A stretch of DNA of 64,000 nt from Methanocorpusculum vombati (GTDB taxonomy: Archaea; Halobacteriota; Methanomicrobia; Methanomicrobiales; Methanocorpusculaceae): positions 1 through 64,000 of the forward strand of contig NZ_JAPTGC010000010.1 in NCBI RefSeq assembly GCF_026891935.1, given 5' to 3'. A model generated the notes under the pieces. It worked only from the letters and a program-made list of their open reading frames with translations. It had not been told where the DNA came from and searched no databases. Shown one piece after another: positions 17,529 through 27,094 of the stretch (positions within the stretch are counted from its first letter, which is position 1; every line of letters starts with the position of its first letter). The position numbers were made by a program, and so were the translations under genes.

Positions 17529-17899
17529 GCGGGGTGCTTTTCTGAAACCTGTTGGTGGATGAGTGGGTATGATGAGAAAGGAAACGCAAGGTTTCGCAGA
17601 TGTACCTTCGGCGCTGAGTCGCAAGCCCGGAGATGATCTTCGAACCCGATACCGGCATCGATGGCAAGGCAAAGCATGCGGACTCCATTTTCATCTGTGC
17701 CGGAGAGAGGGGTCAGTTGCCTGGGTCCCGGTGTTTTTTTTTGCGTATGTCCGCGTCACCGGCGACTGGTGTAACTCCTCCAAAAACCGTATGACACCCC
17801 AATCACCACTACCTTAATACCTCCCGGCAACCACATATTACCTATCAATTTTGCAGCATGCTACTGCAAAATACATATGAAAAACCGTGGTGACCTCCC
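17529..17899. other. Intergenic, no gene recognised
   Basis: 371 nt between two plus-strand genes. Short frames on both strands have no support. The right end (about 17800-17899) is AT-rich and holds the promoter of the DUF4143 gene. A box-C-like ATGATGA at about 17568 and a CTGA at about 17616 were considered for a C/D RNA, but the inner boxes are missing. Confidence 0.4.
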
Positions 17900-19246
17900 A
17901 TGCAGCGGCAGATAACACAGGAACTCCTTGCCTGGAAAGACGATCCGGCACGAAAACCCCTCATTCTCAAAGGCGTCAGACAATGCGGGAAAACCTGGCT
18001 TCTCAAACAGTTCGGCAAAGAACACTTCACCGATACCGCCTACTTCAACTTCGAAGGAAACACTCCACTCCACCACGTCTTCGCCGCAGACCTCAACCCC
18101 GACCGCATCCTTATCGAACTCGGCCTGCTGCGCGGCAGCCCGATCCTCCCCGGAACAACTCTCCTCATCTTTGACGAAATCCAGTTCTGCCCTGCTGCCC
18201 TCACCTCGCTTAAATACTTCACAGAAAACCTCCCCGCCCAGCACATCGCAGGTGCCGGTTCACTGCTCGGCATTGCCCTTGCAGGGCCGCTCTCCTTTCC
18301 TGTGGGAAAAGTCAGGCTCCTTACCCTTTACCCCATGAACTTCCCCGAATTTCTGAAAGCAAACGGAAAAGATCTGCTTCTCTCGCATCTCAACACTCTC
18401 CCGATCTCAGGCACTGTCCCGCAGAGTATCCTTCCCGAACTGAGAGCGCTCTACCGCGACTATCTTATCACCGGCGGAATGCCGGAAGCGGTTCTGAGCT
18501 GGACAACAACACATGATATATCCCGCGTTGAAGATGTTCACCGCCAGATCCTGCAAAGTTATGCCCTGGACTTTGCCAAACATGCCCCGCTCAAAGACCT
18601 CCCGAAACTCAATCTCATCTGGGATGCAATTCCTCAGCAGCTTGCAAAAGACAACGGGAAATTTGTCTTCAGCCACGTGAAATCCGGTGCACGGGCAAAA
18701 GACCTTGAGGATGCAGTACAGTGGCTGATTGATGCCGGACTTGTGTACAAAGTGGAAAAAGTTGAACGGCCCGGCATTCCGCTCTCGGCGTATGCAGATG
18801 CGACCTATTTCAAACTCTATCTTGCCGATGTCGGCCTGCTTCGTACGCTCGCCGGGTTTCCGGCAGAAGCTTTGCTTGCCGGAAACCCGCTGACCTCCCA
18901 TCTGCGGGGCGCACTCACCGAAAATTATGTACTTACCGAACTTATTCCGCAGGGTGTCCCGCGTGTATGTTTCTGGAAATCCGGTAATCGTGCTGAGGTG
19001 GATTTTGTCGTGCAGGAGGGAGCAAACGTTGTGCCGGTCGAAGTAAAGGCCGCGGAAAATACGCGGTCCAAGAGTCTTGCCCGGTATCGGGAGTTATATG
19101 CGCCGGAAATTTCCGTGAGGATGAGTCTGGCGGAGATGCAGCTCCGGCGGGATGAATCCGGGGCACTTTTTGACCTGCCGCTCATGCTTGTGTGGCGGTT
19201 GCGGGATATGGCGGAGGAACTCTCCCCGTCCGCATCACCGAACTGA
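17900..19246 (+). CDS. AAA-type ATPase with DUF4143 domain
   Basis: 448 residues. Walker A is LKGVRQCGKTWLLKQFG (about residues 23-39) and Walker B is LLIFDEIQFCP (about 90-100). The C-terminal half is the DUF4143 nuclease-like domain with GNRAEVDFVVQEG and VPVEVKAAEN, a PD-(D/E)XK-like core (D...EVK). This family of single-gene ATPases is widespread and often mobile in archaea and bacteria; its role is unknown, with toxin- or defence-like functions suggested. It is monocistronic, with no obvious partner, and ends before tRNA-Arg. Confidence 0.9.
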   Translation: MQRQITQELLAWKDDPARKPLILKGVRQCGKTWLLKQFGKEHFTDTAYFNFEGNTPLHHVFAADLNPDRILIELGLLRGSPILPGTTLLIFDEIQFCPAALTSLKYFTENLPAQHIAGAGSLLGIALAGPLSFPVGKVRLLTLYPMNFPEFLKANGKDLLLSHLNTLPISGTVPQSILPELRALYRDYLITGGMPEAVLSWTTTHDISRVEDVHRQILQSYALDFAKHAPLKDLPKLNLIWDAIPQQLAKDNGKFVFSHVKSGARAKDLEDAVQWLIDAGLVYKVEKVERPGIPLSAYADATYFKLYLADVGLLRTLAGFPAEALLAGNPLTSHLRGALTENYVLTELIPQGVPRVCFWKSGNRAEVDFVVQEGANVVPVEVKAAENTRSKSLARYRELYAPEISVRMSLAEMQLRRDESGALFDLPLMLVWRLRDMAEELSPSASPN

Positions 19247-19405
19247 CTCTGCTGTTTTGGATTCACCGGTGAACACAGAGGTTGTCCCTCAATTCGTGTA
19301 TTGACAACCAACATCGTCATTGATCATATTTCAGCCCATGAATCGGGGTTTTATAGACATAAATCCGGGAACAAATCTGTGTTTCATCGTGAAAAAAGGA
19401 CAAAA

Positions 19406-19477
19406 CGCACCTGCCGGGATTTGAACCCGGGTCGAAAGCTCCGGAGGCTTCCAGGATATCCGCTACCCTACAAGTGC
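19406..19477 (-). tRNA. tRNA-Arg (CCG)
   Basis: Minus-strand cloverleaf: acceptor GCACTTG pairs with CAGGTGC, discriminator G, T-loop TTCAAAT, anticodon loop CTCCGGA giving CCG (arginine, CGG codons). No intron, no encoded CCA. Confidence 0.93.
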
Positions 19478-19555
19478 AAATGTGCCTTACTCTATTAACC
19501 CTGTCAGTATAAAAAGATAAGGAAATACTGCTAAGAAACTTTGCTCTATACCATT

Positions 19556-20233
19556 TTATCGTGATACACAGTACATCACCGGCCAAATCAGGATGCCCAA
19601 TAAGACTGTAACACAAAATACCATATTCATATCCAGCCCTTCAACAAGAACACCGGTGATTAAGACACCCCCTCCGAGGATAAGAGGGATTTTTGCATAT
19701 AAATCTGGCCTTCCGTTACAAAAATTCCTTCTTGAACTTGTAATTATTTTCCCGGAAAAATGTCGATCACTAAACGGGAGCAGGGGAGAGAGGCCGCTTT
19801 TCGTACAGCAATCCTCGATCAAATGGAAGATACTCCCCACATACAGTCCAATACAAAGCGGAATCAGAAGAGGCGTCCACAAGCCAATAAGCAATACAAC
19901 AATATTGATCAGAAGTGAGAGCATGATAACGGAGATTGTAATACCTAAAATCGTATGGAGACTTTTCCTGTGTCTGGAGTCATAGTGGATATGCAGTAAT
20001 TTGTAAACTGATCTTGTGAGGTAAACAATCGGTTTCATCAGAAGTGCGAATGCAAGCACTATTTCGCTCATATAATACATTTTACTGTCAGATGCATCGG
20101 CATCCGGCAGTAAAGATCCGATAATGACACCAATGAGGAAAAGAACTGAAATAACTGGCTGGGATATAAGAATTGGAGAAATAATAAGGAACGCAACCCC
20201 AAGACTAATCCCAATATGATCGTCCCCACGCAT
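19556..20233 (-). CDS. Membrane-bound metal-dependent hydrolase-like protein (DUF457/YdjM family)
   Basis: 225 residues with about five to six hydrophobic segments. The family residues GSLLPDADASDS (about 38-49), HRKSLHTILG (about 87-96) and SIFHLIEDCCTKSGL (about 133-147) supply the conserved His/Asp/Glu set presumed to bind a metal in the membrane. Related proteins are annotated as inner-membrane metal-dependent hydrolases; the substrate is unknown. The gene is notably AT-rich compared with its neighbours HypD and the DUF4143 gene, consistent with acquisition or relaxed constraint. Monocistronic. Confidence 0.8.
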   Translation of the reverse strand: MRGDDHIGISLGVAFLIISPILISQPVISVLFLIGVIIGSLLPDADASDSKMYYMSEIVLAFALLMKPIVYLTRSVYKLLHIHYDSRHRKSLHTILGITISVIMLSLLINIVVLLIGLWTPLLIPLCIGLYVGSIFHLIEDCCTKSGLSPLLPFSDRHFSGKIITSSRRNFCNGRPDLYAKIPLILGGGVLITGVLVEGLDMNMVFCVTVLLGILIWPVMYCVSR

Positions 20234-20322
20234 GATGTAATCAATTACATTTTGAATACATTAAGGTAACGACATGATTTGTCATGCCTTGATTCTGGCA
20301 GTACAAATCAGGAGATTCACAT

Positions 20323-21351
20323 TTATTTTTGCAGCTGGTACTGATACCAGATCCGGCACGCGCCCTCATGGCTCACCATACAGGGTCCGATCGGCACCCG
20401 CGGCGTACACGCTTTCCCGTACAGCTTGCAGTCGGACGGATCCGCAAGTCCCCGCAGCACCCGGTCACAGATACACCCTGAGTTCTTCGTCACCTTCGCA
20501 TACACCAGATCAAACTTCTTCTGTGCATCAAACGCCGCAAACTCCGGCCTGAGCGCAAGACCCGAATCCGGAATCACCGGAAAACCGCGCCATTCCACAT
20601 CCGTCGGCGTAAAAACCTCCTGCATCAGCTTCTGCGCCTTCACATTTCCCTCGCGGGTCACCACCCGCGGATACGCATTCTCCACCTTCGCCTCGCCGTT
20701 CTCCACCTGCCGGGCAATCATCAGCAGGGAAAGCAGAATATCCTCCGGCTCAAACCCTGCCACCACCTGCGGCACGGGAAACGCCTCATACTCATGATAC
20801 CCCATCACCGCACACACATGGCCCGGCAGAATAAACCCGTCCAGTGACGCCTCGCCCTGAGCCATCAGCCACTTCATCACCGGCGGCACCAGCCGGTGCG
20901 ACACAAGAATACTGAAATTCTCCGGCGGATTCGTCAGAAGCGTGGCCGCGACGGTCGGCACAGTCGTCTCAAACCCGACCGAGATGAACACCACTTCCTT
21001 CTCCGGATTCTGGCGGGCAATCTCCACCGCCTTTGCTGCTCCCTGCACAATCCGGACATCCCCGTTCACGTGCTCCAGCGATGTCTTCGTCCCCGGAACA
21101 CGGAGCAGGTCTCCGTAGGTCGCCACAATACAGCCGCGTTCCGCAAGTTCACAGGCCGCATCAATCTCGCCCTGCGGCGTGATGCAGACCGGGCATCCCG
21201 GGCCCATCACAATCTTCAGCTGCGGCGGCAGAACCGACCGGATACCGTACTTTGCAATCGCTGCCTCGTGTGTACCGCACACATGCATAATCCGGATATC
21301 CCGATCAACCACCTCGGCAAGCGTCTTTGCCATATCAGTTCCGATGGTCAT
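20323..21351 (-). CDS. hypD: Hydrogenase maturation protein HypD
   Basis: 342 residues from the ATG at 21351. HypD, with HypC, assembles the Fe(CN)2CO unit of [NiFe] hydrogenases. Key features present: MHVCGTHE with the essential cysteine near the N-terminus, GPGCPVC, GFETTVPTVA, GHVCAVMG, and the C-terminal [4Fe-4S] cysteines in NSGCICDRVLRG, CKLYGKAC and GPCMVSHEGACRIW. Length is normal. No other hyp gene is adjacent, so hypABCEF must lie elsewhere. Divergent from the MscS gene with only 86 nt between starts. Confidence 0.97.
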   Translation of the reverse strand: MTIGTDMAKTLAEVVDRDIRIMHVCGTHEAAIAKYGIRSVLPPQLKIVMGPGCPVCITPQGEIDAACELAERGCIVATYGDLLRVPGTKTSLEHVNGDVRIVQGAAKAVEIARQNPEKEVVFISVGFETTVPTVAATLLTNPPENFSILVSHRLVPPVMKWLMAQGEASLDGFILPGHVCAVMGYHEYEAFPVPQVVAGFEPEDILLSLLMIARQVENGEAKVENAYPRVVTREGNVKAQKLMQEVFTPTDVEWRGFPVIPDSGLALRPEFAAFDAQKKFDLVYAKVTKNSGCICDRVLRGLADPSDCKLYGKACTPRVPIGPCMVSHEGACRIWYQYQLQK

Positions 21352-21437
21352 ACTTCTGTTAATATTGTGCCTGCAAGCACAAATACCCATTGACACGGTG
21401 CGAAGATATAGATTACCCGGAAACGAACGTACTATCT

Positions 21438-22457
21438 ATGCTTGACCTGGAAGAACTCTTCGTCGGCGGAGGGATACTGCTTATCGGCATCAGTGCCGCG
21501 ATTGGTGCAGTACTTCTTACCCATTTTCTGATGCGTTATCTCCATCGCGGAGCAGCACGGTTCTTTGTCAATGCGTTCGGGTACCCGATCGCAGGATACA
21601 TTCTTGCGACCACGACGTATGTCGCATTCGATACCTACCTGCACGATCTGCTGGTCATCAATACAAAATATTACTCTGCACTGCTCGTCTTTCTCGGTGT
21701 CTGGACGGTGTACCGTATCGGTATGAGTGCGGTTGAGTACTTCTTTCCGGCGGATCATCATGAACCGAATCGTGCCGGCCCGGTTCTGAAGTTCGCGCTG
21801 CGGGTCGTTATCTGGGGGCTCGGTCTGATGATGATTCTTGATACGCTGGAGATCAACATTACGCCGCTTCTGGCAGGAGCCGGAATTGCCGGTGTTGCGG
21901 TGGCGCTTGCGGCTCAGGATGTTCTCGGCAACTTTTTCGGCGGTGCGGTTCTGTATGTGGATACGCCGTTCCGGGTCGGTGACTGGGTACAGGTAAGCGG
22001 GCAGTTCGGGGAGGTGCTGCAGATAGGGCCCCGCAGTACCCGCATTAAGACACTGGATTCCCAGCTGATGACGATTCCGAACTCGAAAATCGCAGGGGAC
22101 GCTGTGATCAACTTCTCCGCGCCGGAAGAGTATATGCTGATCCGCCTGAAAATCGGGGTGGCCTACGGTTCGGATGTGGAACTGGTGAAAAAGACGATGA
22201 AAGAGGCGGTGGATACGGTGTTTGCCAAAACACCGTATCTTTCTCACGACGAGCCGGTAGAGACGAACTTTTTGTCGTTTGGTGATTCGAGTCTGAACTT
22301 TGAGCTGGTGATCTGTGCGGCAAAGCCGCTGTATTACTATGCGGCTCTTGATGCGGTGAACTGTGAGGTTGACCGGTTGTTCCGCGAGCGGAACATTTCG
22401 ATTCCTTTCCCGCAGCGGGAAGTGCGGATTCTCAATATGCCGGAGAAAGGTCTCTGA
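21438..22457 (+). CDS. Small-conductance mechanosensitive channel (MscS family)
   Basis: 339 residues. Five hydrophobic segments occupy about the first 160 residues. The pore-lining TM3 is GAGIAGVAVALAAQDVLGNF (about residues 149-168), followed by the beta domain entry FFGGAVLYVDTPFRVGDWVQ and the Sm-like domain. The C-terminal alpha/beta domain ends IPFPQREVRILN. It opens under membrane tension to release solutes during hypo-osmotic shock. The start is leaderless: TATA-like GATATAG at 21405-21411 and context TACTATCT-ATG. Confidence 0.92.
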   Translation: MLDLEELFVGGGILLIGISAAIGAVLLTHFLMRYLHRGAARFFVNAFGYPIAGYILATTTYVAFDTYLHDLLVINTKYYSALLVFLGVWTVYRIGMSAVEYFFPADHHEPNRAGPVLKFALRVVIWGLGLMMILDTLEINITPLLAGAGIAGVAVALAAQDVLGNFFGGAVLYVDTPFRVGDWVQVSGQFGEVLQIGPRSTRIKTLDSQLMTIPNSKIAGDAVINFSAPEEYMLIRLKIGVAYGSDVELVKKTMKEAVDTVFAKTPYLSHDEPVETNFLSFGDSSLNFELVICAAKPLYYYAALDAVNCEVDRLFRERNISIPFPQREVRILNMPEKGL

Positions 22458-22470
22458 CCCTTTTTCTGGT

Positions 22471-22492
22471 AACTACCGGAATTTTGGTAGTT
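22471..22492 (+). promoter_or_regulatory. Inverted repeat AACTACC-N8-GGTAGTT
   Basis: Perfect 7-bp arms at 22471-22477 and 22486-22492, 13 nt after the MscS stop and 50 nt before the SIMPL gene. It could be an operator for the latter or a terminator hairpin; no T-tract follows, which favours the former. Confidence 0.35.
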
Positions 22493-22541
22493 TAGGATAG
22501 CTATATGACGGATTGAGGGTAATTATTCATCTGATACAGAT

Positions 22542-23279
22542 ATGAAAAAAAGTACAGTTGCAGTTCTTGTGCTGTTTGCGGTGTTCGCCCTTCTGGTTCT
22601 TCCCGCCGCAGCAGAGAACTCCCAGACCGACCGGGTGATTCTTACGTCCGGGTATGGTGAGTCGGTGACGACTCCGGATAAAGTTACGATCAGTTTTGCG
22701 GTTGAGACAACCGATCCGGATGCAAAGATCGCACAGCAGCAGAACGCTGATCGGATGGCGGCAGTTGTTGCGGCGCTGAAAGGTGCCGGTATTGCGGAAA
22801 ATAATCTGAAGACGACCGGATACAATATTTATTCGTACACCATTGGTGAGTACAATCCGGGTAAGTGGCCGAACGGGACTGAGGTCTATCAGGTCCGCAA
22901 TACGGTTCAGATAACGTCGTATGATGTGTCGAAGGCCGGCGAGTATATTGATGCTGCGGTCGGTGCAGGTGCCAACAGTGTGAGCAGTCTGCAGTTTGGT
23001 CTGTCCGATGCAAAGCAGGCACAGGAGCGGAACAAGGCTCTTGTTGCGGCAGTTACCGCTGCACGGAATGATGCAAACGCCGTTGCTTCGGCTCTCGGGG
23101 TGAAGATTGTTTCAACCGGTACGATTTCGGTGGATCAGAGCAGATATTCCGTGTCCTACAACTCGCTTGACCGGGCGATGCTTAAGGCGGAGAGTGGAAC
23201 AGGAGCTGCGGTTCCTACGACGATCCAGTCCGGTGAGGTGGAGACTACGGCAACCGTTTCGGTTGTATATACTTACTAA
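22542..23279 (+). CDS. Secreted SIMPL-domain protein (DUF541)
   Basis: 245 residues. The signal peptide is MKKSTVAVLVLFAVFALLVL ending PAAAEN, so export is expected. The mature part is the SIMPL domain with the typical opening GYGESVTTPDKVTISFAVET, the middle NLKTTGYNIYS, and VQITSYDVSKAGEYIDAAV. Members are periplasmic or cell-surface proteins linked with stress tolerance and form oligomers; no enzymatic activity is established. Monocistronic; convergent with fdhD (stops 6 nt apart). Confidence 0.9.
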   Translation: MKKSTVAVLVLFAVFALLVLPAAAENSQTDRVILTSGYGESVTTPDKVTISFAVETTDPDAKIAQQQNADRMAAVVAALKGAGIAENNLKTTGYNIYSYTIGEYNPGKWPNGTEVYQVRNTVQITSYDVSKAGEYIDAAVGAGANSVSSLQFGLSDAKQAQERNKALVAAVTAARNDANAVASALGVKIVSTGTISVDQSRYSVSYNSLDRAMLKAESGTGAAVPTTIQSGEVETTATVSVVYTY

Positions 23280-23285
23280 CTTTTT

Positions 23286-23960
23286 TTATCTGATCCGTTC
23301 CGGACCGGTGTGAATTTTTTTGTGCGGGATGTCTGCGAGGGTGAGACTGCCGGTTTTGGCAAGTTCTACGGCCAGTGCGGTTGGCGGCTGGTATGCGGCA
23401 AGGATGGAGAAGCCTGCGTTGAGGGTTTTTCGTATAGTGTCGCCGGTTGGTTTGCCGGAGATGACGAGGGCGGCTGAGGCGGGCTGGTGGCCTGCGTGCA
23501 GGAGGAGACCGCATGCTTTGTCGAGTGCGACCGGCTGGCTGAGGTCGCACGCGGTGAAGGCGGTGCCGTCCGGCAGGACGGCTGCGGCACAGAATCCTCC
23601 GGCGGCGAGAATGTTTTCCGGGAATGGTGTGGCAAGGGTGTCGGCCGGGATGGTGATACCGCCGGAGATGACGGGCAGTCGTGCGGGGTCGAGGTAGGAT
23701 GCGGTGCCGCCGCAGCCGGAGATGACGGCACGTTTGGGGAGGAGAACTTTGAAGGGGTTTCTGGTGAGGACGCCGATGGTTGCCCCGTCAATCATGATCG
23801 ATTCGATTTCGTCAGCGGGGATGATTGCTTCGGTTGCAAGATAGCCGCGGGCGAACTCGTCCGGAAGGTCGGGGAGCATGAGTACGGAGAGGAGGTTTCT
23901 GCCGTTGACGGTCAGGGCGAATGCCTGTTCGTTGAAGAGGCCGTTTGAGAAGGTGTTCAT
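23286..23960 (-). CDS. fdhD: Formate dehydrogenase accessory sulfurtransferase FdhD
   Basis: 224 residues. FdhD passes sulfur to the molybdenum/tungsten bis-MGD cofactor of formate dehydrogenase, which fits a formate-using methanogen. Recognised stretches: LPDLPDEFARGYLATEAII, ISGCGG (about residue 82), AAGGFCAAAVLPDG, and LDKACGLLLHAG. In E. coli FdhD two cysteines act in a CxxC loop. Here the corresponding loop reads SGCGGTASY, with only one cysteine, as in some shorter archaeal forms. It overlaps the upstream HTH gene by 4 nt (ATGA). Confidence 0.88.
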   Translation of the reverse strand: MNTFSNGLFNEQAFALTVNGRNLLSVLMLPDLPDEFARGYLATEAIIPADEIESIMIDGATIGVLTRNPFKVLLPKRAVISGCGGTASYLDPARLPVISGGITIPADTLATPFPENILAAGGFCAAAVLPDGTAFTACDLSQPVALDKACGLLLHAGHQPASAALVISGKPTGDTIRKTLNAGFSILAAYQPPTALAVELAKTGSLTLADIPHKKIHTGPERIR

Positions 23961-24280
23961 GCGTTGTGTCCGTCGCAGGTTTCACTGCCGCGAAGGTGGC
24001 GGCAGATGATGCAGAACTCTTCGCCGAGTTTGTCTTCGGTGATTGTTCCGCTGTTGATGTCTTCGGCAAGTCTGCCGATGAGTTCTTTGATGTCGTCGTC
24101 GAAGATGATGCGGTATCCCCGTTTGCCGGAGAGATACTGGGATACGGCGGAGGGGGCTACTGACAGGGCTTTGGCGACTTTGATCTGGGATACGCCGCGG
24201 CTGACCAGTTCGGCGGCAAGGGCTGCCTGCATGGCAGGGATGATGTCCCAGACGATTTCCTGACAGGGTACTTTTACCAT
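23957..24280 (-). CDS. HTH transcriptional regulator with C-terminal cysteines (COG2522-like)
   Basis: 107 residues. The helix-turn-helix spans about residues 27-52 (LVSRGVSQIKVAKALSVAPS then AVSQYLSGKRG), of the Cro/CI type. The C-terminus carries CIICRHLRGSETC, three cysteines that could hold an Fe-S cluster or metal. The gene overlaps fdhD by 4 nt, so it is translationally coupled and may regulate formate dehydrogenase maturation in response to redox or metal state (inference). Such short HTH proteins with a cysteine tail are common in methanogens. Confidence 0.85.
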   Translation of the reverse strand: MVKVPCQEIVWDIIPAMQAALAAELVSRGVSQIKVAKALSVAPSAVSQYLSGKRGYRIIFDDDIKELIGRLAEDINSGTITEDKLGEEFCIICRHLRGSETCDGHNA

Positions 24281-24449
24281 TGTTTAGTAATTCTCGCTGT
24301 GAATACTATTAAAGATGTGTTTCTCATTCCGTCCGTATTTTTTCTGCGGTGCGGGGGTATGCTGGAGATTTCCGGGCTGCGGGTGTGCCGGAGAAAGGTC
24401 TTGGTTACCGGCAAAATTATATGCAGTCGGCACCTACCACGAGAGTATC

Positions 24450-24773
24450 ATGCGAAAACGTTCTGCGGATCTGGCGGTTCCGATCAAAATTACTTCGGTT
24501 GCGGCAGGTTCGGTGCTCGGGGGGTTTGCCGGGAAGCAGATCGGCGGTGTTGCCGGACGGGTGATTCCGGTTATCGGCACAACGATCGGGAAGACGACCG
24601 GTAAGTACATCGGGACGACGCTCGGCGGGCTTGCGGGAGAGATTGCCGGAGATAAGATTGCGGAGGTTATTGTGCCCGCGGTGCTGGATGCGGCAGAGCC
24701 GGGTTATATCCGGGTGGATGTGCGGGAGGATCACCGCCCGCCGAAGTTTTTCGAGCGGATGATGGAGCGGTGA
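24450..24773 (+). CDS. Glycine-zipper hypothetical protein
   Basis: 107 residues starting MRKRSADLAVPIKITSVAAG. The middle (about residues 17-70) is a run of glycine-rich small-residue helices (VLGGFAGKQIGGVAGRVIPV, TLGGLAGEIAGDKIAE), typical of glycine-zipper membrane-associated domains. The tail is charged (VREDHRPPKFFERMM). TATA-like TATAT at 24418-24422 lies 28 nt before the ATG, so a leaderless transcript is expected. Function unknown; it could insert into or coat membranes. Confidence 0.65.
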   Translation: MRKRSADLAVPIKITSVAAGSVLGGFAGKQIGGVAGRVIPVIGTTIGKTTGKYIGTTLGGLAGEIAGDKIAEVIVPAVLDAAEPGYIRVDVREDHRPPKFFERMMER

Positions 24774-24958
24774 GGACAATTCTGCTTGCGGACTGTTCCG
24801 AAAAATCCGTTCTGAATACAACTTTTCTTTTGCAATTTTTCTGCTGCTTCGTATTTTCTGTGCTGATGTCGGGTCTGGTTGTCCGGTTCACAAATTAAAT
24901 TGTATTTTATTTAATGAAAATAATATAGTTTATATTCTATCCCTCCCGATTACTATCC

Positions 24959-26236
24959 ATGACTATTGTGGAAGACGCAAAACGCGGACTTGTCACTGAA
25001 GAGATGAAAGTCGTTGCGGCCGCCGAAGGCGTGACCGAGGATTTCGTTCGCCGCGGTATTGCCGGCGGACATATTGTGATTCCGATGAGTCCGTACCGGA
25101 AGGTTAAGCTCTGCGGTATCGGCTCGGGCCTGCGTACGAAGGTGAATGCTTCGATTGGTACGTCGTCTGATATTGTGAATGTGGATGAGGAGATCGAAAA
25201 AGCCCGTCAGGCGGAGCTTGCGGGTGCGGATTCTCTGATGGAGCTTTCGACCGGCGGGGATTTCCTTGATATCCGCCGGCGTGTGGTTGAGGCGACGACG
25301 TTGTCCGTAGGTTCGGTTCCTCTGTATCAGGCGTTCATTGAGGCGGCCCGCAAGAAGGGCGGTGTGGTCTTTATGGATGAGGATGATCTGTTTAAGATCA
25401 CGGAGGAGCAGGCGAAGCTCGGTACGAACTTTATGGCGATTCATACGGGTATTAATTATGAGACGGTGAAGCGGCTGAAGCATCAGGGACGTCACGGTGG
25501 TCTGGTGTCCCGCGGCGGTGCGTTTATGACGGCCTGGATGCTGCACAATGAGCAGGAGAATCCGCTGTACCGCAGGTTCGATTATCTGGTGGAGATTTTA
25601 AAGGAGCATGAGGTTACGCTTTCGTTCGGGAACGGTATGCGGGCGGGTGCCTGTCATGATGCGACCGATCGGGCGGCGATTCAGGAGCTTTTGATTAATG
25701 CGGAGCTTGCGGATCAGGCGCATGCGGCGGGTGTTCAGTGTATTATGGAGGGTCCGGGGCATATTCCGCTGGATGAGATTGCGGCGAATGTGCAGCTGGA
25801 GAAGCGGGTGACGAATAATAAGCCGTTCTATATGCTCGGTCCTCTGGTGACGGATATTGCGCCGGGTTATGATGATCGTGTTGCGGCTATTGGTGCTTCG
25901 GTTTCTTCTGCGGCGGGTGCGGATTTTATCTGTTATGTGACGCCTGCGGAGCATCTTGCCCTGCCAACGCCGGAGGAGGTGTATGAGGGTGTGATCAGTT
26001 CCCGGATTGCGGCGCATGTCGGTGATATGGTGAAGCTGCCAAAGACCCGTGAGGCGGATCTGGAGATGGGTCATGCGAGACGTGATCTTGATTGGGAGCG
26101 TCAGTATGCGGTTGCGCTGAATGCGCAGAAGGCACGGGAGATCCGGAATGCACGGATGCCGGCGGATACGGATGCGTGTACGATGTGCGGCGATTTCTGT
26201 GCGATTAAGATTGTGCAGAAGAACTTCCACTTTTAA
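24959..26236 (+). CDS. thiC: Phosphomethylpyrimidine synthase ThiC
   Basis: 425 residues. Radical-SAM-type enzyme that rearranges aminoimidazole ribotide to HMP phosphate for thiamine. Signature stretches: [40 protein letters not shown], and the C-terminal cluster motif CTMCGDFC (CxxCx4C, about residues 406-413). Length equals the archaeal/anaerobe form, which lacks the N-terminal extension. The ATG lies about 26 nt after a TTTATATT box, which leaves no room for a TPP riboswitch. Monocistronic, followed by the Fe-S protein gene after 102 nt. Confidence 0.97.
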   Translation: MTIVEDAKRGLVTEEMKVVAAAEGVTEDFVRRGIAGGHIVIPMSPYRKVKLCGIGSGLRTKVNASIGTSSDIVNVDEEIEKARQAELAGADSLMELSTGGDFLDIRRRVVEATTLSVGSVPLYQAFIEAARKKGGVVFMDEDDLFKITEEQAKLGTNFMAIHTGINYETVKRLKHQGRHGGLVSRGGAFMTAWMLHNEQENPLYRRFDYLVEILKEHEVTLSFGNGMRAGACHDATDRAAIQELLINAELADQAHAAGVQCIMEGPGHIPLDEIAANVQLEKRVTNNKPFYMLGPLVTDIAPGYDDRVAAIGASVSSAAGADFICYVTPAEHLALPTPEEVYEGVISSRIAAHVGDMVKLPKTREADLEMGHARRDLDWERQYAVALNAQKAREIRNARMPADTDACTMCGDFCAIKIVQKNFHF

Positions 26237-26338
26237 TTCTTTTTTTTGCGGGTGCTGGTCTGGTGGTTTTGCAGGGGGAATTTCTGTAAAGCTGTTCCGG
26301 TATGTTTATTGTTCTTCCCGCAATATTTTTTCTTATCT

Positions 26339-27094
26339 ATGAGGCAACTGATTGCCGGTGCGGTTTCTGCGTTTGTCCGGGCGTATGAAATGCGGCCCGG
26401 TATTGCTACACGGTGGGGTGATCCGCTTGTGGGGTTCTGTGATGCGCGATGTTCTGCGGTGCGGGGTCTGAAGTGTTCTGTTTCTTTGGATCATCTGATG
26501 CCGGAGGATGTTCTTGCGGGTGCGAGTGTGGTGGTTGTGTATTTTCTGCCGTTTACGCCGGAGCTTGCGGAGACGAACTGTTCCGGTACTCTTGCGTCGC
26601 CTGCATGGGCACGGGCGTATGCCGAGACGAATGCGTTGTTTGCGGAGCTGAATGATCAGCTGGTGGATCTGATCCGTTCCCGCGGGGGGAGGGCAGAGGT
26701 TCCGGGGGCTGCGGCGGGTTTTGCGGAGGTGTCGCTGATGAGCAGGTGGTCGCATCGTCATTTTGCGGTGCTGGCGGGTCTGGGGACGTTCGGGATGAAT
26801 AATATGCTGATTACCCGGGCGGGCTGCTGCGGGCGGGTGAGTTCGTTTGCGGCAGAGATTGCGGTTGAGCCGGATGTGCCGCTTTCTGAGGAGTTGTGTT
26901 TGTTCCGGCGGCGTGGTGCGTGCGGGAGGTGTTTTGTACGTTGTCCGTCCGGGGCGCTGTCGCCGGAGGGGTTTGATCGGTGGCGGTGTTTTGGGGTTTG
27001 TCTGGAGAATGCGGGGGTGTATTCCGGTTGTGATGTGTGCGGGAAGTGTGTGACCGGGGTTCCGTGTTCGTTTTGGTGTGATACGCAGAAATGA
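26339..27094 (+). CDS. 4Fe-4S protein related to epoxyqueuosine reductase
   Basis: 251 residues from the ATG at 26339 (context TTATCT-ATG; the upstream frame from 26246 was rejected). Similar to the QueG/ferredoxin-like family: WSHRHFAVLAGLGTFGMNNM (about 138-157) is the conserved core. The C-terminal half has two cysteine sets, CGRCFVRCPSGAL and CDVCGKCVTGVPC, for [4Fe-4S] clusters. True QueG is longer and binds cobalamin; this shorter archaeal form probably lacks the HEAT repeats, so the actual reaction is uncertain. A soluble reductase or electron carrier is likely. Confidence 0.8.
   Translation: MRQLIAGAVSAFVRAYEMRPGIATRWGDPLVGFCDARCSAVRGLKCSVSLDHLMPEDVLAGASVVVVYFLPFTPELAETNCSGTLASPAWARAYAETNALFAELNDQLVDLIRSRGGRAEVPGAAAGFAEVSLMSRWSHRHFAVLAGLGTFGMNNMLITRAGCCGRVSSFAAEIAVEPDVPLSEELCLFRRRGACGRCFVRCPSGALSPEGFDRWRCFGVCLENAGVYSGCDVCGKCVTGVPCSFWCDTQK

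Noticed and set aside
17560-17640. C/D-box guide RNA
   Set aside because: An ATGATGA and a CTGA are suitably spaced, but the internal D' and C' boxes and a terminal stem are missing.
24774-24958. TPP riboswitch before thiC
   Set aside because: The TATA box lies only about 26 nt before the ATG, leaving no leader for a riboswitch, and no TPP core motif is seen.
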